Shown here one piece after another: positions 1 to 8,852 of a stretch of DNA of 31,417 nucleotides; position 1 is the stretch's first letter, and every line of letters begins with the position of its first letter. Made by a program: the position numbers and the translations under genes. The notes beneath the pieces were generated by a model, which made no database searches, was not told the DNA's origin, and saw nothing but the letters and a program-made list of their open reading frames with translations. This DNA is from Gp6-AA40 sp050742535 (GTDB lineage: Bacteria > Acidobacteriota > Vicinamibacteria > Vicinamibacterales > UBA2999), in assembly GCA_050742535.1 (NCBI GenBank), contig JBOGIQ010000027.1:1-31417 (forward strand), given 5' to 3'.

Positions 1-26
1 GCGACCCGACGAACAGAGTCTGCTTG

Positions 27-47
27 ACGGTCTGCTTCGCAGACCGT
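27..47. repeat. Short perfect hairpin upstream of the salvage operon
   Basis: A 9-bp perfect stem, ACGGTCTGC / GCAGACCGT, closes a TTC loop. The right arm shares the CGCAGACC module with the sequence just left of the REP-like copy at 22923-22940, so it may belong to the same composite repeat. There is no T-run after it, so a terminator role for an upstream gene is only possible. The rest of 1-82 holds no gene; a weak -10-like TATATT lies at 64-69. Confidence 0.5.
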
Positions 48-82
48 CCCGGCGCGACTGGCATATATTTGGGCGGCTCCCC

Positions 83-1387
83 ATGCGATTCGCGGATGTC
101 ATCGCCCGTAAGCGCGACGGGCAGGCCCTCACGCGCCCGGAGATCGACGTGTTCGTCCGTGGCGTCGTCGACGGCTCGGTGCCCGATTACCAGGCCGCCG
201 CGCTGCTGATGGCCATCGTGCTGCGGGGCATGAACGGGGAGGAGACGGCCGCGCTGACCGAGGCGATGGTCGCCTCCGGCGACCGCCTGGACCTGTCCGC
301 GATACCCGGGCCGAAGGTTGGTAAACACAGCACCGGCGGCGTCGGTGACAAGGTGTCGATCCTCGTGGTTCCGATCGTCGCGGCGTGCGGCGTGGCGGTT
401 CCGAAGATGTCCGGGCGAGCGCTCGGCCACACCGGCGGGACCGTCGACAAGCTGGAATCGATTCCCGGCTTTCGCGTTGACGCGAGCATCGCGGAATTCA
501 CTCGGCTGATACGCGACGTCGGGGCCGCGATCGTCGGGCAGTCGCCGGCGCTGGCGCCCGCGGACAAGAAGATTTACGCGCTGCGTGACGTCACGGCAAC
601 CGTCGAGAGCATCCCGCTCATCTCGGCTTCAATCATGAGCAAGAAGCTGGCGGAAGGATCCACCGCGCTCGTCCTCGATGTGAAGTGTGGCGACGGTGCA
701 TTCATGAAGACCGAGCAGGACGCGCGGGTGCTGGCTCAATCGCTGGTGGAAATTGGCGCGCGTGCGGGTCTTCGCACCGAGGCACTCATTACGCGCATGG
801 ATGCGCCGATTGGCCATGCCGTCGGGAACGCCGTCGAGATCATCGAGTGCATCGAGGTGTTGAAAGGGCGTGGACCGGCGGATCTCGTGGAGCTGACGCT
901 GATTGTCGCCACACGGATGTTGATGATGTCCGGCCGCTACGACGCGGGCAGCGCCGGACGCGCAGTCCGGCACGCGATCGAGTCGGGCCAGGCGCTGGCG
1001 AAGCTCCGTGCCATCATCGAGCGCCAGGGCGGTGATGCCGCGGTCGTCGACGACTATCAACGGCTGCCGCGGGCCGCGCACCGGACGGAGGTCGCGTCAC
1101 CACGCTCGGGGTATGTCCTGCGGCTCGGTGCCGAACTGGTGGGGCGGGCCGCAATCGCGCTCGGCGCCGGACGCGAGCGCGCCGGCGAGCGGATCGATCA
1201 CGGCGCCGGTGTGCTGATCGACGCGCCTGTCGGCCACAACGTATCAGCCGGCGACCCTGTGCTGACTCTTCTGACCAACACCGCCAGTACGTTCGACGTC
1301 GCCCGTGCCTTCGCGGAGCGGGCGATTACCATCGGCGAGACCGCGCCCCGGGCGCGGCCGATTCTCATCGACATATGCACGAATTAG
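83..1387 (+). CDS. deoA: Pyrimidine-nucleoside / thymidine phosphorylase
   Basis: This enzyme cleaves thymidine, and probably uridine or deoxyuridine, with phosphate to give the free base and (deoxy)ribose 1-phosphate in the cytoplasm. The protein has 434 aa, the usual family length. The phosphate-binding stretch KHSTGGVGDK is at residues 81-90 and the family signature MSGRALGHTGGTVDKLE at 109-125. The C-terminal alpha/beta domain is present and the protein looks intact. The ATG at 83 follows a weak purine-rich GGGCGG. The 3' end overlaps the transporter gene by 13 nt, implying translational coupling. It opens a four-gene nucleoside-salvage operon. Whether it is strictly thymidine-specific (DeoA) or broad (Pdp) cannot be read from these motifs, so the symbol is the less certain part of the call. 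Confidence 0.93.
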   Translation: MRFADVIARKRDGQALTRPEIDVFVRGVVDGSVPDYQAAALLMAIVLRGMNGEETAALTEAMVASGDRLDLSAIPGPKVGKHSTGGVGDKVSILVVPIVAACGVAVPKMSGRALGHTGGTVDKLESIPGFRVDASIAEFTRLIRDVGAAIVGQSPALAPADKKIYALRDVTATVESIPLISASIMSKKLAEGSTALVLDVKCGDGAFMKTEQDARVLAQSLVEIGARAGLRTEALITRMDAPIGHAVGNAVEIIECIEVLKGRGPADLVELTLIVATRMLMMSGRYDAGSAGRAVRHAIESGQALAKLRAIIERQGGDAAVVDDYQRLPRAAHRTEVASPRSGYVLRLGAELVGRAAIALGAGRERAGERIDHGAGVLIDAPVGHNVSAGDPVLTLLTNTASTFDVARAFAERAITIGETAPRARPILIDICTN

Positions 1388-2739
1388 ACACGCCAACGAA
1401 TTCTCCGCGTTCAGCCTCGAGCCGCCGGCTGCGCTTGATGGCAATCGGGGCCGTACTAGTGCTTGGCGCAGCGTCGTGGCTGCTCGGTCAGGTCCTCGGC
1501 TACCGCGGTCAGGCTGCCGCCGGTGCGCTCTGTTTCATCGCCATCGTGGCGGCGTGTTCCCCGGATCTCAGTCGAGTGAACTGGCGCACGGTGCTGTGGG
1601 GCATCGGTCTTCAGCTGGCATTCGCGCTCCTGATTCTGCGGTTCCAGATCGGCGACGTGCGCCCGGGCTACGAGTTTTTCGCGGCGGTTGCGCGCGGCGT
1701 CGGACGATTCCTCGAGTTCACCAATGCCGGCTCGACGTTCGTCTTCGGCGTGCTGGCCAACCAGACGAAAATGGCCGAGATCTTCGGCCCCGACAACGGC
1801 TTCGTGTTCGCGTTCACCGCCCTGCCGACGATCATCTTCATCTCGTCCTTCTTTACCGTTCTCTATTATTTCGGCGTGCTGCAATTCGTCGTGCGGGTGA
1901 TGGCGCGCGCGATGATGTACCTGATGCGGACGAGCGGCGCAGAGACGCTGTCCGCTACCGCCAACGTTTTCATGGGGCAGACAGAGGCGCCCATCATCGT
2001 CAAACCCTTCGTCCCGCGAATGACGCAGTCGGAGCTGCTCGCGATGATGGTTGGCGGCATGGCGACCATTTCCGGCGGCGTGATGGCCGTCTACATCGCG
2101 CTGGGGGCGGACGCCATCGCTATTCTTACGACCAGCGTTATGGCTGCGCCGTGCGGCCTGTATCTCTCGAAGCTGCTGCTGCCGGAATTCGAACAACCGG
2201 AAACGGCCGGCAAGGCGCCTGTGAACGTCGAGAAGCTGCACGTCAACGTCATCGATGCGGCGGCCGGCGGAGCGTCGGATGGACTCATGCTGGCGGTCAA
2301 CGTGGCGGCAATGCTGATCGCGTTCCTGGCATTCATCGCGTTGTTCGACTTCCTCCTGGGATCGATCTGGGAAGGACTGACGCTGGCGCGCGTGTTTGCT
2401 GTCGTGTTCGCGCCCATCGCCTTCCTCATGGGAGTACCCGCTGCCGACATTGGCCCGATGGCGGACCTCCTCGGGACGAAGCTGGTGGCAAACGAGTTCG
2501 TGGCGTTCGTGAAGCTGACCAGCGAGTACAAAAACGTGTTGAGCGAGCGCTCGTACGTGCTGGCCACGTTTGCGCTGACAGGGTTCGCGAACATCGCCTC
2601 GATTGGGATTCAGCTGGGAGGCATCGGCGGCATGGCGCCGAACCGCCGCGGCGATCTGGCGCGGCTCGGCGGACGCGCGCTGCTGGCCGGATTCCTCGCC
2701 ACGCTGATCAACGCCTGCGTTGCCTCGATGTTGATGTGA
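1375..2739 (+). CDS. nupC: Concentrative nucleoside transporter, NupC/CNT family
   Basis: A cation-coupled importer of nucleosides in the inner membrane. The protein has 454 aa with many hydrophobic helices. Family landmarks include GQTEAPIIVKPF (about residue 202), the Gly-rich stretch MMVGGMATISGG soon after it, and LLGTKLVANEFVAF near residue 365, which contain the conserved Gln/Glu and Asn/Glu nucleoside contacts of CNT transporters. The N-terminal 20 residues are hydrophilic (cytoplasmic) and precede the first helix. The ATG at 1375 lies inside the 3' end of the phosphorylase gene, and its TGA overlaps the ATG of the next gene by one base. Placement between two nucleoside phosphorylases fits uptake coupled to phosphorolysis. 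Exact nucleoside preference cannot be inferred. Confidence 0.93.
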   Translation: MHELDTPTNSPRSASSRRLRLMAIGAVLVLGAASWLLGQVLGYRGQAAAGALCFIAIVAACSPDLSRVNWRTVLWGIGLQLAFALLILRFQIGDVRPGYEFFAAVARGVGRFLEFTNAGSTFVFGVLANQTKMAEIFGPDNGFVFAFTALPTIIFISSFFTVLYYFGVLQFVVRVMARAMMYLMRTSGAETLSATANVFMGQTEAPIIVKPFVPRMTQSELLAMMVGGMATISGGVMAVYIALGADAIAILTTSVMAAPCGLYLSKLLLPEFEQPETAGKAPVNVEKLHVNVIDAAAGGASDGLMLAVNVAAMLIAFLAFIALFDFLLGSIWEGLTLARVFAVVFAPIAFLMGVPAADIGPMADLLGTKLVANEFVAFVKLTSEYKNVLSERSYVLATFALTGFANIASIGIQLGGIGGMAPNRRGDLARLGGRALLAGFLATLINACVASMLM

Positions 2740-3569
2740 TGCCACCCTCGCCGGACATTTACGAGCGCGTCGAAGAGACCGCGTCGCACATCCGCAGCCG
2801 GTGCGGCACGCTGCCGGACACCGCCGTCGTTCTCGGCTCAGGCCTGGGCGATTTCGCCGACCAGCTCGTCGATGCTGTCGCGTCGCCGTATAGCGATTTG
2901 CCGCATTGGCCGCCATCGACGGTCGTCGGACACAGCGGGCGTCTGGTGATCGGCAGTCTCGGAGCCAGGCGGGTGGCCGCGCTGGCGGGACGTGTCCACT
3001 TCTACGAGGGACACGATCTGTCCACCGTCGCGTTCCCGATCCGCGTGATGGGGCGGCTCGGCGTCAAGCAGGTGATCCTCACGAACGCCGCCGGAGGAAT
3101 CAATACGGCGTTCGCGCAGGGCGCGTTGATGATCATCGACGATCACATCAACCTCCTCGGATCGAATCCGCTCATCGGCCCGAACGACGACCGCTTTGGC
3201 GCCCGCTTTCCGGACATGACTGACGTGTATTCACCGCGGCTGCGGCGGATTGCGGATGAAGCGGCCGTCGCGGCGGGGGTTCCCGTGACGCACGGCGTCT
3301 ACGTCGCGACGGCGGGTCCGAGCTACGAAACGCCGGCCGAGATCCGGTTCTTCCGCAGCATCGGCGCCGACGCGGTCGGCATGTCGACAGTGCCGGAAGC
3401 GATTGCCGCCCGTCACTTGGGGCTCGAGGTGCTCGGAATCTCGTGCATCACGAACATGGCGGCCGGCGTGCTGCCGGGGCCGTTGAACCACGAAGAGGTC
3501 CTGGAGACGACGCGACGCGTGCGCGGGTCGTTCCTCGCGCTGCTGGAGGAAGTTCTTGCCAGGCTCTGA
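2739..3569 (+). CDS. punA: Purine nucleoside phosphorylase, trimeric class
   Basis: It cleaves inosine or guanosine (or their deoxy forms) with phosphate to free base and (deoxy)ribose 1-phosphate. The 276-aa length matches the trimeric PNP class rather than the ~235-aa hexameric DeoD class. Visible motifs are VVLGSGLGDFADQL near the N-terminus, VGHSGRL and GRVHFYEGHDL in the phosphate/ribose region, TNAAGGIN, GPSYETPAEIRFFR, and GISCITNMAAG with the base-contacting Asn. The chosen ATG at 2739 overlaps the transporter stop (TGATG). The frame stays open upstream to 1305, but that part is antiparallel in composition to the transporter frame and has no PNP similarity. The 3' end overlaps cdd by 14 nt. 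Function is well supported; guanosine versus inosine preference is not. Confidence 0.94.
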   Translation: MPPSPDIYERVEETASHIRSRCGTLPDTAVVLGSGLGDFADQLVDAVASPYSDLPHWPPSTVVGHSGRLVIGSLGARRVAALAGRVHFYEGHDLSTVAFPIRVMGRLGVKQVILTNAAGGINTAFAQGALMIIDDHINLLGSNPLIGPNDDRFGARFPDMTDVYSPRLRRIADEAAVAAGVPVTHGVYVATAGPSYETPAEIRFFRSIGADAVGMSTVPEAIAARHLGLEVLGISCITNMAAGVLPGPLNHEEVLETTRRVRGSFLALLEEVLARL

Positions 3570-3957
3570 TGCTCGATTGCTCGTCGCCGCCGCGCGCCGC
3601 GCGCGGCGGCATGCTCATGCGCGCTACTCCGGGTTCAAGGTCGGCGCCGCTCTCGAGACGGCCGACGGCACGATCATCGGCGGTTGCAACGTCGAGAATG
3701 CGACCTACGGGCTGACGATCTGCGCGGAACGTGTCGCGATGTTCAAGGCGTTGTCGGAGGGGCATCGTCAGTTCACCCGCGTTGCCGTGGTTGCCGACAC
3801 CGCAGCGCCGACGCCGCCCTGCGGTGCGTGCCGGCAGATCCTGTGGGAGTTCGGCGGCGATCTGGAAGTGATCCTCGCCAATCTCCGCCGCGAGATCGGC
3901 CGCCATCACCTATCGGAGTTGCTCCCCTCTCCCTTTGACGATCGTTTGCTGAAGTGA
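3556..3957 (+). CDS. cdd: Cytidine deaminase
   Basis: A zinc hydrolase that deaminates cytidine and deoxycytidine to uridine and deoxyuridine, feeding the pyrimidine phosphorylase encoded first in the operon. The protein has 133 aa, typical of the small homotetrameric class. It shows FKVGAALE with the substrate-binding region, GCNVENATYG, the CAE zinc/catalytic-Glu motif (ICAERVA) and the PCGACRQ pair of zinc cysteines. The start is a TTG at 3556, 14 nt before the PNP stop. No in-frame ATG lies close, because the ATG at 3569 is out of frame, so TTG is preferred although not proved. It is the last gene of the salvage operon and converges on the permease gene with a 39-bp gap. Confidence 0.92.
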   Translation: MPGSDARLLVAAARRARRHAHARYSGFKVGAALETADGTIIGGCNVENATYGLTICAERVAMFKALSEGHRQFTRVAVVADTAAPTPPCGACRQILWEFGGDLEVILANLRREIGRHHLSELLPSPFDDRLLK

Positions 3958-3996
3958 CCCAGGTAATGTAGCGGGTGCGGGGGCAGTGACGCGCGG

Positions 3997-6516
3997 TCAC
4001 AAAAGCCGCAATGCATCGACCGGATTGCACCGGACTGCTCGCCGTGCAGGGAGCCACGCGGCCAGAAAGCCGAGCAGTGCCAGTACGATAGCTGCAGCGA
4101 TGAACGTCATCGGATCGCGCGCCGGGAACCCATAGACGAGGGTCTCGACGAACCGGGAAGCCCAGACACTGATTGCTGCGCCGGCGCCGACGCCGATGAT
4201 GATCAGCAGCGAGAGGCGTTTCAGGATGGCGCGGACGACACGTGCTGGTGCACCGCCGAGCGCGATCCGAATGCCGATCTCGTTTCGCCGACTGGAGACG
4301 TCATGTGCGGCAACGCCGTACAGCCCGATGCCCGCCAGCAGCAGGGCGATTCCCCCGAAGAAGCCAGCGAGCTGCGCAAGGAGACGTTGCCGCGTCAGTG
4401 AGGCGCGAACCTGGTCCTCGAGGGGTCGTACCGTCACGGCCAATCGCGGGTTCACGGCAGACACGGCTCCTGCCACGCCTGCGGCGAGCGCCTCTGGCGA
4501 GCCGCTCGTGGCGCGTACGCTGAGTCTGATTGGAGAGAATGGAAATCCAGCGACGTCGAACTGCGCGAGAGGGAGATACCAGGTAGGTGGAACTGCATCT
4601 CTCGGCGAGCCATAGACGGCGTCCGCAACCACTCCAATAATTTCTGCCGGCTGCGCGCGTGGTGTGTTGGGATAAACGGTGATGACCGATCCAATCGCGT
4701 CGACCCCGTCAAGGAATCGCCGTGCGAACGTTTCGTTGACGAGGGCGACACGCGGCGCGCCCCGTCGATCGCTCTCGCCGATGCTGCGGCCAGTGATCAC
4801 CGGCGTGCCAAACGTGCGAAACCATCCAGCCGAAACCAGATTTCCGTAAACGTCTCCATTCGCAGGCACGAGCCGGCGAGACGCGGCGCGTTTGGACGAC
4901 CCGATTGGGACCACTTCGACGGCAGGGGTGAATCCACCTCCGCTCACCGGCGTTCTGTGCGACAGAGCCGCGTCACCAACATCGGGTAGACCGGCGACGG
5001 CGGAGCGAACGCGTTCGTAGAGCGAGAGACGCTCGCCCGGTTCGATTCCCGTGCGCTCGGGATCGATCGTGGCGACCAGTACGCGTTCGGGTTCGAACCC
5101 GAGGTCGCGCGTAGTCAGCCACGTGAATGACCGGCCGAACATCGCGGCAGCCGTCAGCAGGGCGAGCGACAGTGTGAGCTGCAAGACGACGAGTGACTCG
5201 GCGAGTCGCGCGTTCGCCCGTCCGCCTATGGTGCGGCTCTGATCCTTGAGGGATTCAGATGGATCGACGCGAGCCGCGCGAAGGGCGGGCACGGTGCCGA
5301 AGAGCAGCGTCGTAACTGCCGTTACCGCTGCGATGAATGCCAACACGGTGCGATCAATCGAAACATCCAGAAACACGGGATTGGCGGGGGTGGACAATTG
5401 CCGAACGAGAAACGCACTTGCGTACGAAGCGATGAGCGTACCCAGGACAGTACCAGTCAACGCCAGCACAAGACTTTCAAGTAAGCGCTGCCGCGCGATG
5501 CTCCATCGCGACGCGCCCATCGCAAGCTGGATACTCAACTCGTGGCGGCGGGCACTGGCACGCGCGACCAGAAGATTTGCGATGTTGACACAGCCAATCA
5601 GCAACACCAGGGCGACGATCGCTGCGAGAACGACCAGCGGAGTCTCGTAGGCCTCCCGCAAGTTGGAAAACCCGGTCGCGGCTGGAACGACAGTGAATGG
5701 CGACGTGAGATAACGCCCGGTGACATCAGGACTCCATGGTCCGATCGTCGCCTGGCGCACCTCAGCCTGCACGCTGCGAAATGCGGCGGCCGCCTCGTCG
5801 AGCGACTGCCCGGCTTTCACCCGTGCCAGCAACGTCAGGAAATTCGCTGCGGATTCCCCGAGGTCCGAGTCGCGACCGCGAATCAACGCTTCCGTGGAGA
5901 TGGGGACGAAGACGTCGACACTCCATCCGACCTCGGGCCCGAAAAACCCTGGAGGAGTGACCCCGACGACTGTGAAGGAAACCGAATTCAGGCGAACGGA
6001 TGTACCGATCGCATTCGCAGCGCCGCCAAGCTCCCGTTGCCAATACCGGTCGCTGATAACGGCGACGGGGCCGTCAGGTCCGCCGCCGGGCTGATCGTCC
6101 AGCGCGGAGAACGTTCGGCCGACTGCTGCGGGCACACCGAGCGTGTTGAAGAAGTCCCCATCCGCGAAGAGTCCGGTCACGAAACGCGTTGCGCCACCCG
6201 ACGAGAGATCGAACGGCGTGAAGGACCAGGCCGTGGCCGCCTCCCACAGGTGCGACCTTCGACGGATTTCATTCCAGACCGGATAGCTCCACGCGCGAAC
6301 ACGCGTCTCGCCGGTGTCGTCCCGAGTCACACTGTCGGTGAGGTGGACGAGCCGCGCCGGGTCCTCCACCTGCAAAGGACGAAGCAAAAGACCATTCACA
6401 ATCGAGAAGATCGCCGTGTTCGCCCCGATGGTGAGCGTCAGTGACAGGATCGCGAAGACGGTCGCAGTCCGTGTGGCCAGCAACGAGCGGACGGCTAGAC
6501 GCAAGTCACGCAGCAT
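3997..6516 (-). CDS. ADOP-type ABC transporter permease (FtsX/MacB fold, duplicated)
   Basis: A large inner-membrane permease of 839 aa made of two MacB-periplasmic-core plus FtsX units, the architecture called 'acidobacterial duplicated orphan permease'. The N-terminus reads MLRDLRLAVRSLLATRTATV followed by a helix. A three-helix FtsX block lies in the middle (ETPLVVLAAIVALVLLIGC, ending before a RxxELSIQLAMGASR loop). The second core follows, and the C-terminal FtsX block contains SSRRNEIGIRIALGG. No ATPase gene is adjacent, which fits 'orphan'. The start at 6516 is chosen because GGGAGAGGG sits 5 nt upstream on the coding strand. The frame is open for 79 more codons to 6753, but that extension is not permease-like and reaches into mtnA. 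Substrate is unknown; macrolide export should not be assumed from the MacB name. Confidence 0.9.
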   Translation of the reverse strand: MLRDLRLAVRSLLATRTATVFAILSLTLTIGANTAIFSIVNGLLLRPLQVEDPARLVHLTDSVTRDDTGETRVRAWSYPVWNEIRRRSHLWEAATAWSFTPFDLSSGGATRFVTGLFADGDFFNTLGVPAAVGRTFSALDDQPGGGPDGPVAVISDRYWQRELGGAANAIGTSVRLNSVSFTVVGVTPPGFFGPEVGWSVDVFVPISTEALIRGRDSDLGESAANFLTLLARVKAGQSLDEAAAAFRSVQAEVRQATIGPWSPDVTGRYLTSPFTVVPAATGFSNLREAYETPLVVLAAIVALVLLIGCVNIANLLVARASARRHELSIQLAMGASRWSIARQRLLESLVLALTGTVLGTLIASYASAFLVRQLSTPANPVFLDVSIDRTVLAFIAAVTAVTTLLFGTVPALRAARVDPSESLKDQSRTIGGRANARLAESLVVLQLTLSLALLTAAAMFGRSFTWLTTRDLGFEPERVLVATIDPERTGIEPGERLSLYERVRSAVAGLPDVGDAALSHRTPVSGGGFTPAVEVVPIGSSKRAASRRLVPANGDVYGNLVSAGWFRTFGTPVITGRSIGESDRRGAPRVALVNETFARRFLDGVDAIGSVITVYPNTPRAQPAEIIGVVADAVYGSPRDAVPPTWYLPLAQFDVAGFPFSPIRLSVRATSGSPEALAAGVAGAVSAVNPRLAVTVRPLEDQVRASLTRQRLLAQLAGFFGGIALLLAGIGLYGVAAHDVSSRRNEIGIRIALGGAPARVVRAILKRLSLLIIIGVGAGAAISVWASRFVETLVYGFPARDPMTFIAAAIVLALLGFLAAWLPARRAVRCNPVDALRLL

Positions 6517-6707
6517 ACGTTGCCCTCTCCCCGACGCGCGTTCAACGGCCGTGCCACTCACCGGTTCACGAGAAACCGTCGTGTACGTGCGGCCTTTCAT
6601 ATGGGCACCGTCAGGATGCGTCTGATTCGTTCGGACGTGGGACGCGCGCTGCTCGAAGGCGAACACTAAGGTTTCTTGCCGGACTGCGGCCCCCCGTGAA
6701 CGGCTGA

Positions 6708-6713
6708 TATTAT
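6708..6713 (+). promoter_or_regulatory. -10-like TATTAT just upstream of mtnA
   Basis: TATTAT ends 8 nt before the GTG start codon of mtnA, and no Shine-Dalgarno sequence lies between. Transcription starting at the usual distance would give a transcript with almost no leader. No convincing -35 is visible. The 205-bp region 6517-6721 between the divergent permease and mtnA genes holds no other feature I can support. Confidence 0.4.
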
Positions 6714-6721
6714 CGATTCGC

Positions 6722-7780
6722 GTGCTGCCGACAATCGACTGGAAAGACGACACGGTCGTGATGATCGACCAGCGGAAGCTGCCCGCGGCCGAGGTCTACG
6801 TGACGTGCCGTACGGCGAACGACGTGGCCAAGGCGATCAAGACCATGGTGATTCGCGGCGCGCCGGCCATTGGCGTGGCGGCGGCCATGGGCCTGGCGCT
6901 CGGGATGCGCCGGAGCAAGGCCACCGGCACCAAGCAGTTCACGACCGAATTTCAGAAGCTCTGCGATCTGATGGCGGCGACACGACCGACGGCGGTCAAT
7001 CTGTTCTGGGCCATCGAGCGGATGAAGCGGACGTTCGCCGACGCGGCCCACAACGGCTCCTCTGTCGCCGAGCTCAAGGATCGTCTCGACGCGGAAGCAC
7101 GGAAGATCCACGACGAAGACGTGCAGAGCTGCCGCGACATGGGCGCATTTGGCGCCGAGCTCGTGCCCGCGGACGCGCGCATCCTGACGCATTGCAACGC
7201 CGGAGCGCTGGCGACCGCCGGGTATGGAACCGCCCTGGGCGTGATCCGCGCCGCTGCGGAGCGTGGGAAGCGCGTCGCCGTGCTCGCCGACGAGACGCGG
7301 CCGTTTCTGCAGGGCGCGCGGCTGACCGCGTGGGAGCTGGTCCGGGACGGCATCGACACGACGGTCATTACCGACAACATGTCCGCATCGATGATGCGGC
7401 TCGGGCACGTCGATCTCGTCGTCGTCGGCGCCGACCGGATCGCGGCGAATGGCGATGTCGCCAACAAGATCGGCACCTACGGCGTGGCCGTTCTCGCGCG
7501 CGAGCACGGCATTCCTTTCTACGTGGCCGCGCCCCTGTCGACGATTGACCTCAATACGCCGGATGGGAGCCGTATTCCGATCGAGGAGCGCAACGACCGT
7601 GAGGTGACACACGTCGGTGCCGCGCGGTTGACGCCGGAAGGCGCAAAGATCCGCAACCCCGCGTTCGACGTCACGCCGGCGAAGTACGTCACCGCGATCA
7701 TCACCGAGCGAGGCATCGCGCGGCCACCCTACGAAGAGTCGCTGGCGCAGCTGGTGGGCCAGCAGGCGGCGCGCGCCTAG
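6722..7780 (+). CDS. mtnA: S-methyl-5-thioribose-1-phosphate isomerase
   Basis: It isomerises 5-methylthioribose 1-phosphate to 5-methylthioribulose 1-phosphate in the methionine salvage pathway. The protein has 352 aa, within the normal family length. Seen motifs are RGAPAIGVAAAMG near residue 43, THCNAGALAT with the catalytic Cys, DETRPFLQGARLTAWEL, and GADRIAANGDVANKIGTY with the catalytic Asp, as in the MtnA/eIF2B-alpha family. The GTG start at 6722 gives the expected N-terminus MLPTIDWKDD. tsaD follows after 4 nt, so the two are probably co-transcribed. No other methionine-salvage gene is present in the window, so the rest of the pathway must be elsewhere or absent. The related ribose-1,5-bisphosphate isomerases are a less likely alternative. 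Confidence 0.93.
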   Translation: MLPTIDWKDDTVVMIDQRKLPAAEVYVTCRTANDVAKAIKTMVIRGAPAIGVAAAMGLALGMRRSKATGTKQFTTEFQKLCDLMAATRPTAVNLFWAIERMKRTFADAAHNGSSVAELKDRLDAEARKIHDEDVQSCRDMGAFGAELVPADARILTHCNAGALATAGYGTALGVIRAAAERGKRVAVLADETRPFLQGARLTAWELVRDGIDTTVITDNMSASMMRLGHVDLVVVGADRIAANGDVANKIGTYGVAVLAREHGIPFYVAAPLSTIDLNTPDGSRIPIEERNDREVTHVGAARLTPEGAKIRNPAFDVTPAKYVTAIITERGIARPPYEESLAQLVGQQAARA

Positions 7781-7784
7781 CGAC

Positions 7785-8852
7785 ATGATCGTTCTTGGTC
7801 TGGAGACCTCCTGCGACGAAACCGCGGCGGCTATCGTCGACGAGAGCGGCGATCCGCAGCGGCCCTGGCGGCTGAAGTCGAGCGTCGTCGCCTCGCAGAT
7901 GGCGCTCCACCGTGAGTGGGGCGGCATCGTTCCGGAGCTCTCCGCCCGTCAGCACATTCGTGACATCTGCGGAGTCGTTCGTGAGGCGATCGGTGGAGCC
8001 GGCGTGTCGGCCATCGATGCCATCGCGGTCACCCAGGGACCGGGCCTGGTCGGGTCGCTGCTCATCGGCCTCTCGTTCGCCAAGTCGCTGGCATGGGCGA
8101 ACGATGTGCCGCTCGTGCCGGTTCACCATCTCGCGGGGCATATCGAGTCGCTGGTGCTCGAGAATGGCGAGATGCCGCTGCCGGCCGTCGTGCTGGTCGT
8201 CTCCGGCGGCCATACGAGCCTCTACCGTGTCGAAACGGCCGGCCGCTACGAGCTGCTCGGCCGCACACGTGACGACGCCGCGGGAGAGGCATACGACAAG
8301 GTCGCCAAGCTGCTCGGGCTCGGGTATCCCGGCGGGCCGGTGATCGATCGACGAGCCGCCCGGGGCGACGAACGGGCGATCGCGTTTCCCAAGACGCGTA
8401 TCACGCACGCCGACCGGAACGCGCCGGGCGTGCCGGGCACGCGCGATTTCAGCTTCAGCGGGTTGAAGACATCGGTCCTCAGGCACGTCTCACAGCGCCG
8501 TGCGGCGCTGGGGCTCGGCGACGAGGCGACCTTGCCGGACCGCGAAATCGACGACATCTGCGCCAGCTTTCAGCGTGTCGTGGTCGAGACGCTCGTGGAT
8601 GCGCTGTTCGACGCGGCCAGATGGTACGGTGCCCGCAGCGTCGGCGTTGCCGGCGGCGTCTCGGCGAACAGCCGCCTTCGCGCCGAGAGCCGCACGCGCG
8701 GGGAGACGCGCGAGCTGCCGGTGTTCATTCCCGGCATCGAGCTGTCAACGGACAACGCCGCGATGATTGCCGCCGCGGGTCTGAGAAACTTCAGGGCCGG
8801 CATCACGGCGGAGTGGGATCTGAGCGCCGACGCGTCGCTGACGCTCGCGTAA
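7785..8852 (+). CDS. tsaD: tRNA N6-adenosine threonylcarbamoyltransferase
   Basis: TsaD transfers the threonylcarbamoyl group to A37 of ANN-decoding tRNAs, working with TsaB and TsaE. The 355-aa protein has the ASKHA fold with the classic LETSCDET start (residues 6-13), HREWGGIVPELSARQH, the metal-binding HHLAGH with His115 and His119, VVSGGHTSLY, DDAAGEAYDKVAKLLGLGYP, FSFSGLKT, AGGVSANSRLR and the C-terminal STDNAAMIA. All expected active-site stretches are intact. The ATG at 7785 is 4 nt after mtnA. Its stop codon is the first element of an A/T-rich inverted repeat that separates it from yjbQ. Identification is secure. Confidence 0.97.
   Translation: MIVLGLETSCDETAAAIVDESGDPQRPWRLKSSVVASQMALHREWGGIVPELSARQHIRDICGVVREAIGGAGVSAIDAIAVTQGPGLVGSLLIGLSFAKSLAWANDVPLVPVHHLAGHIESLVLENGEMPLPAVVLVVSGGHTSLYRVETAGRYELLGRTRDDAAGEAYDKVAKLLGLGYPGGPVIDRRAARGDERAIAFPKTRITHADRNAPGVPGTRDFSFSGLKTSVLRHVSQRRAALGLGDEATLPDREIDDICASFQRVVVETLVDALFDAARWYGARSVGVAGGVSANSRLRAESRTRGETRELPVFIPGIELSTDNAAMIAAAGLRNFRAGITAEWDLSADASLTLA

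Noticed and set aside
1305..2738. Long in-frame upstream extension of the purine nucleoside phosphorylase
   Set aside because: The frame is open but is an Arg-rich shadow of the transporter gene, without any PNP-like sequence. The ATG at 2739 overlapping the transporter stop is the natural start.
3986..4000. GTGAC-GCGCG-GTCAC hairpin between cdd and the permease as a terminator
   Set aside because: The stem is only 5 bp, overlaps the permease stop codon and has no T-run.
3997..6516. Macrolide exporter MacB
   Set aside because: There is no ATPase domain or neighbouring ATPase or MacA-type gene. The duplicated FtsX/MacB-core arrangement is that of orphan permeases.
6517..6753. N-terminal extension of the ADOP permease to 6753
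   Set aside because: It crosses the mtnA start and promoter and is not permease-like. The ATG at 6516 has a strong ribosome-binding site.
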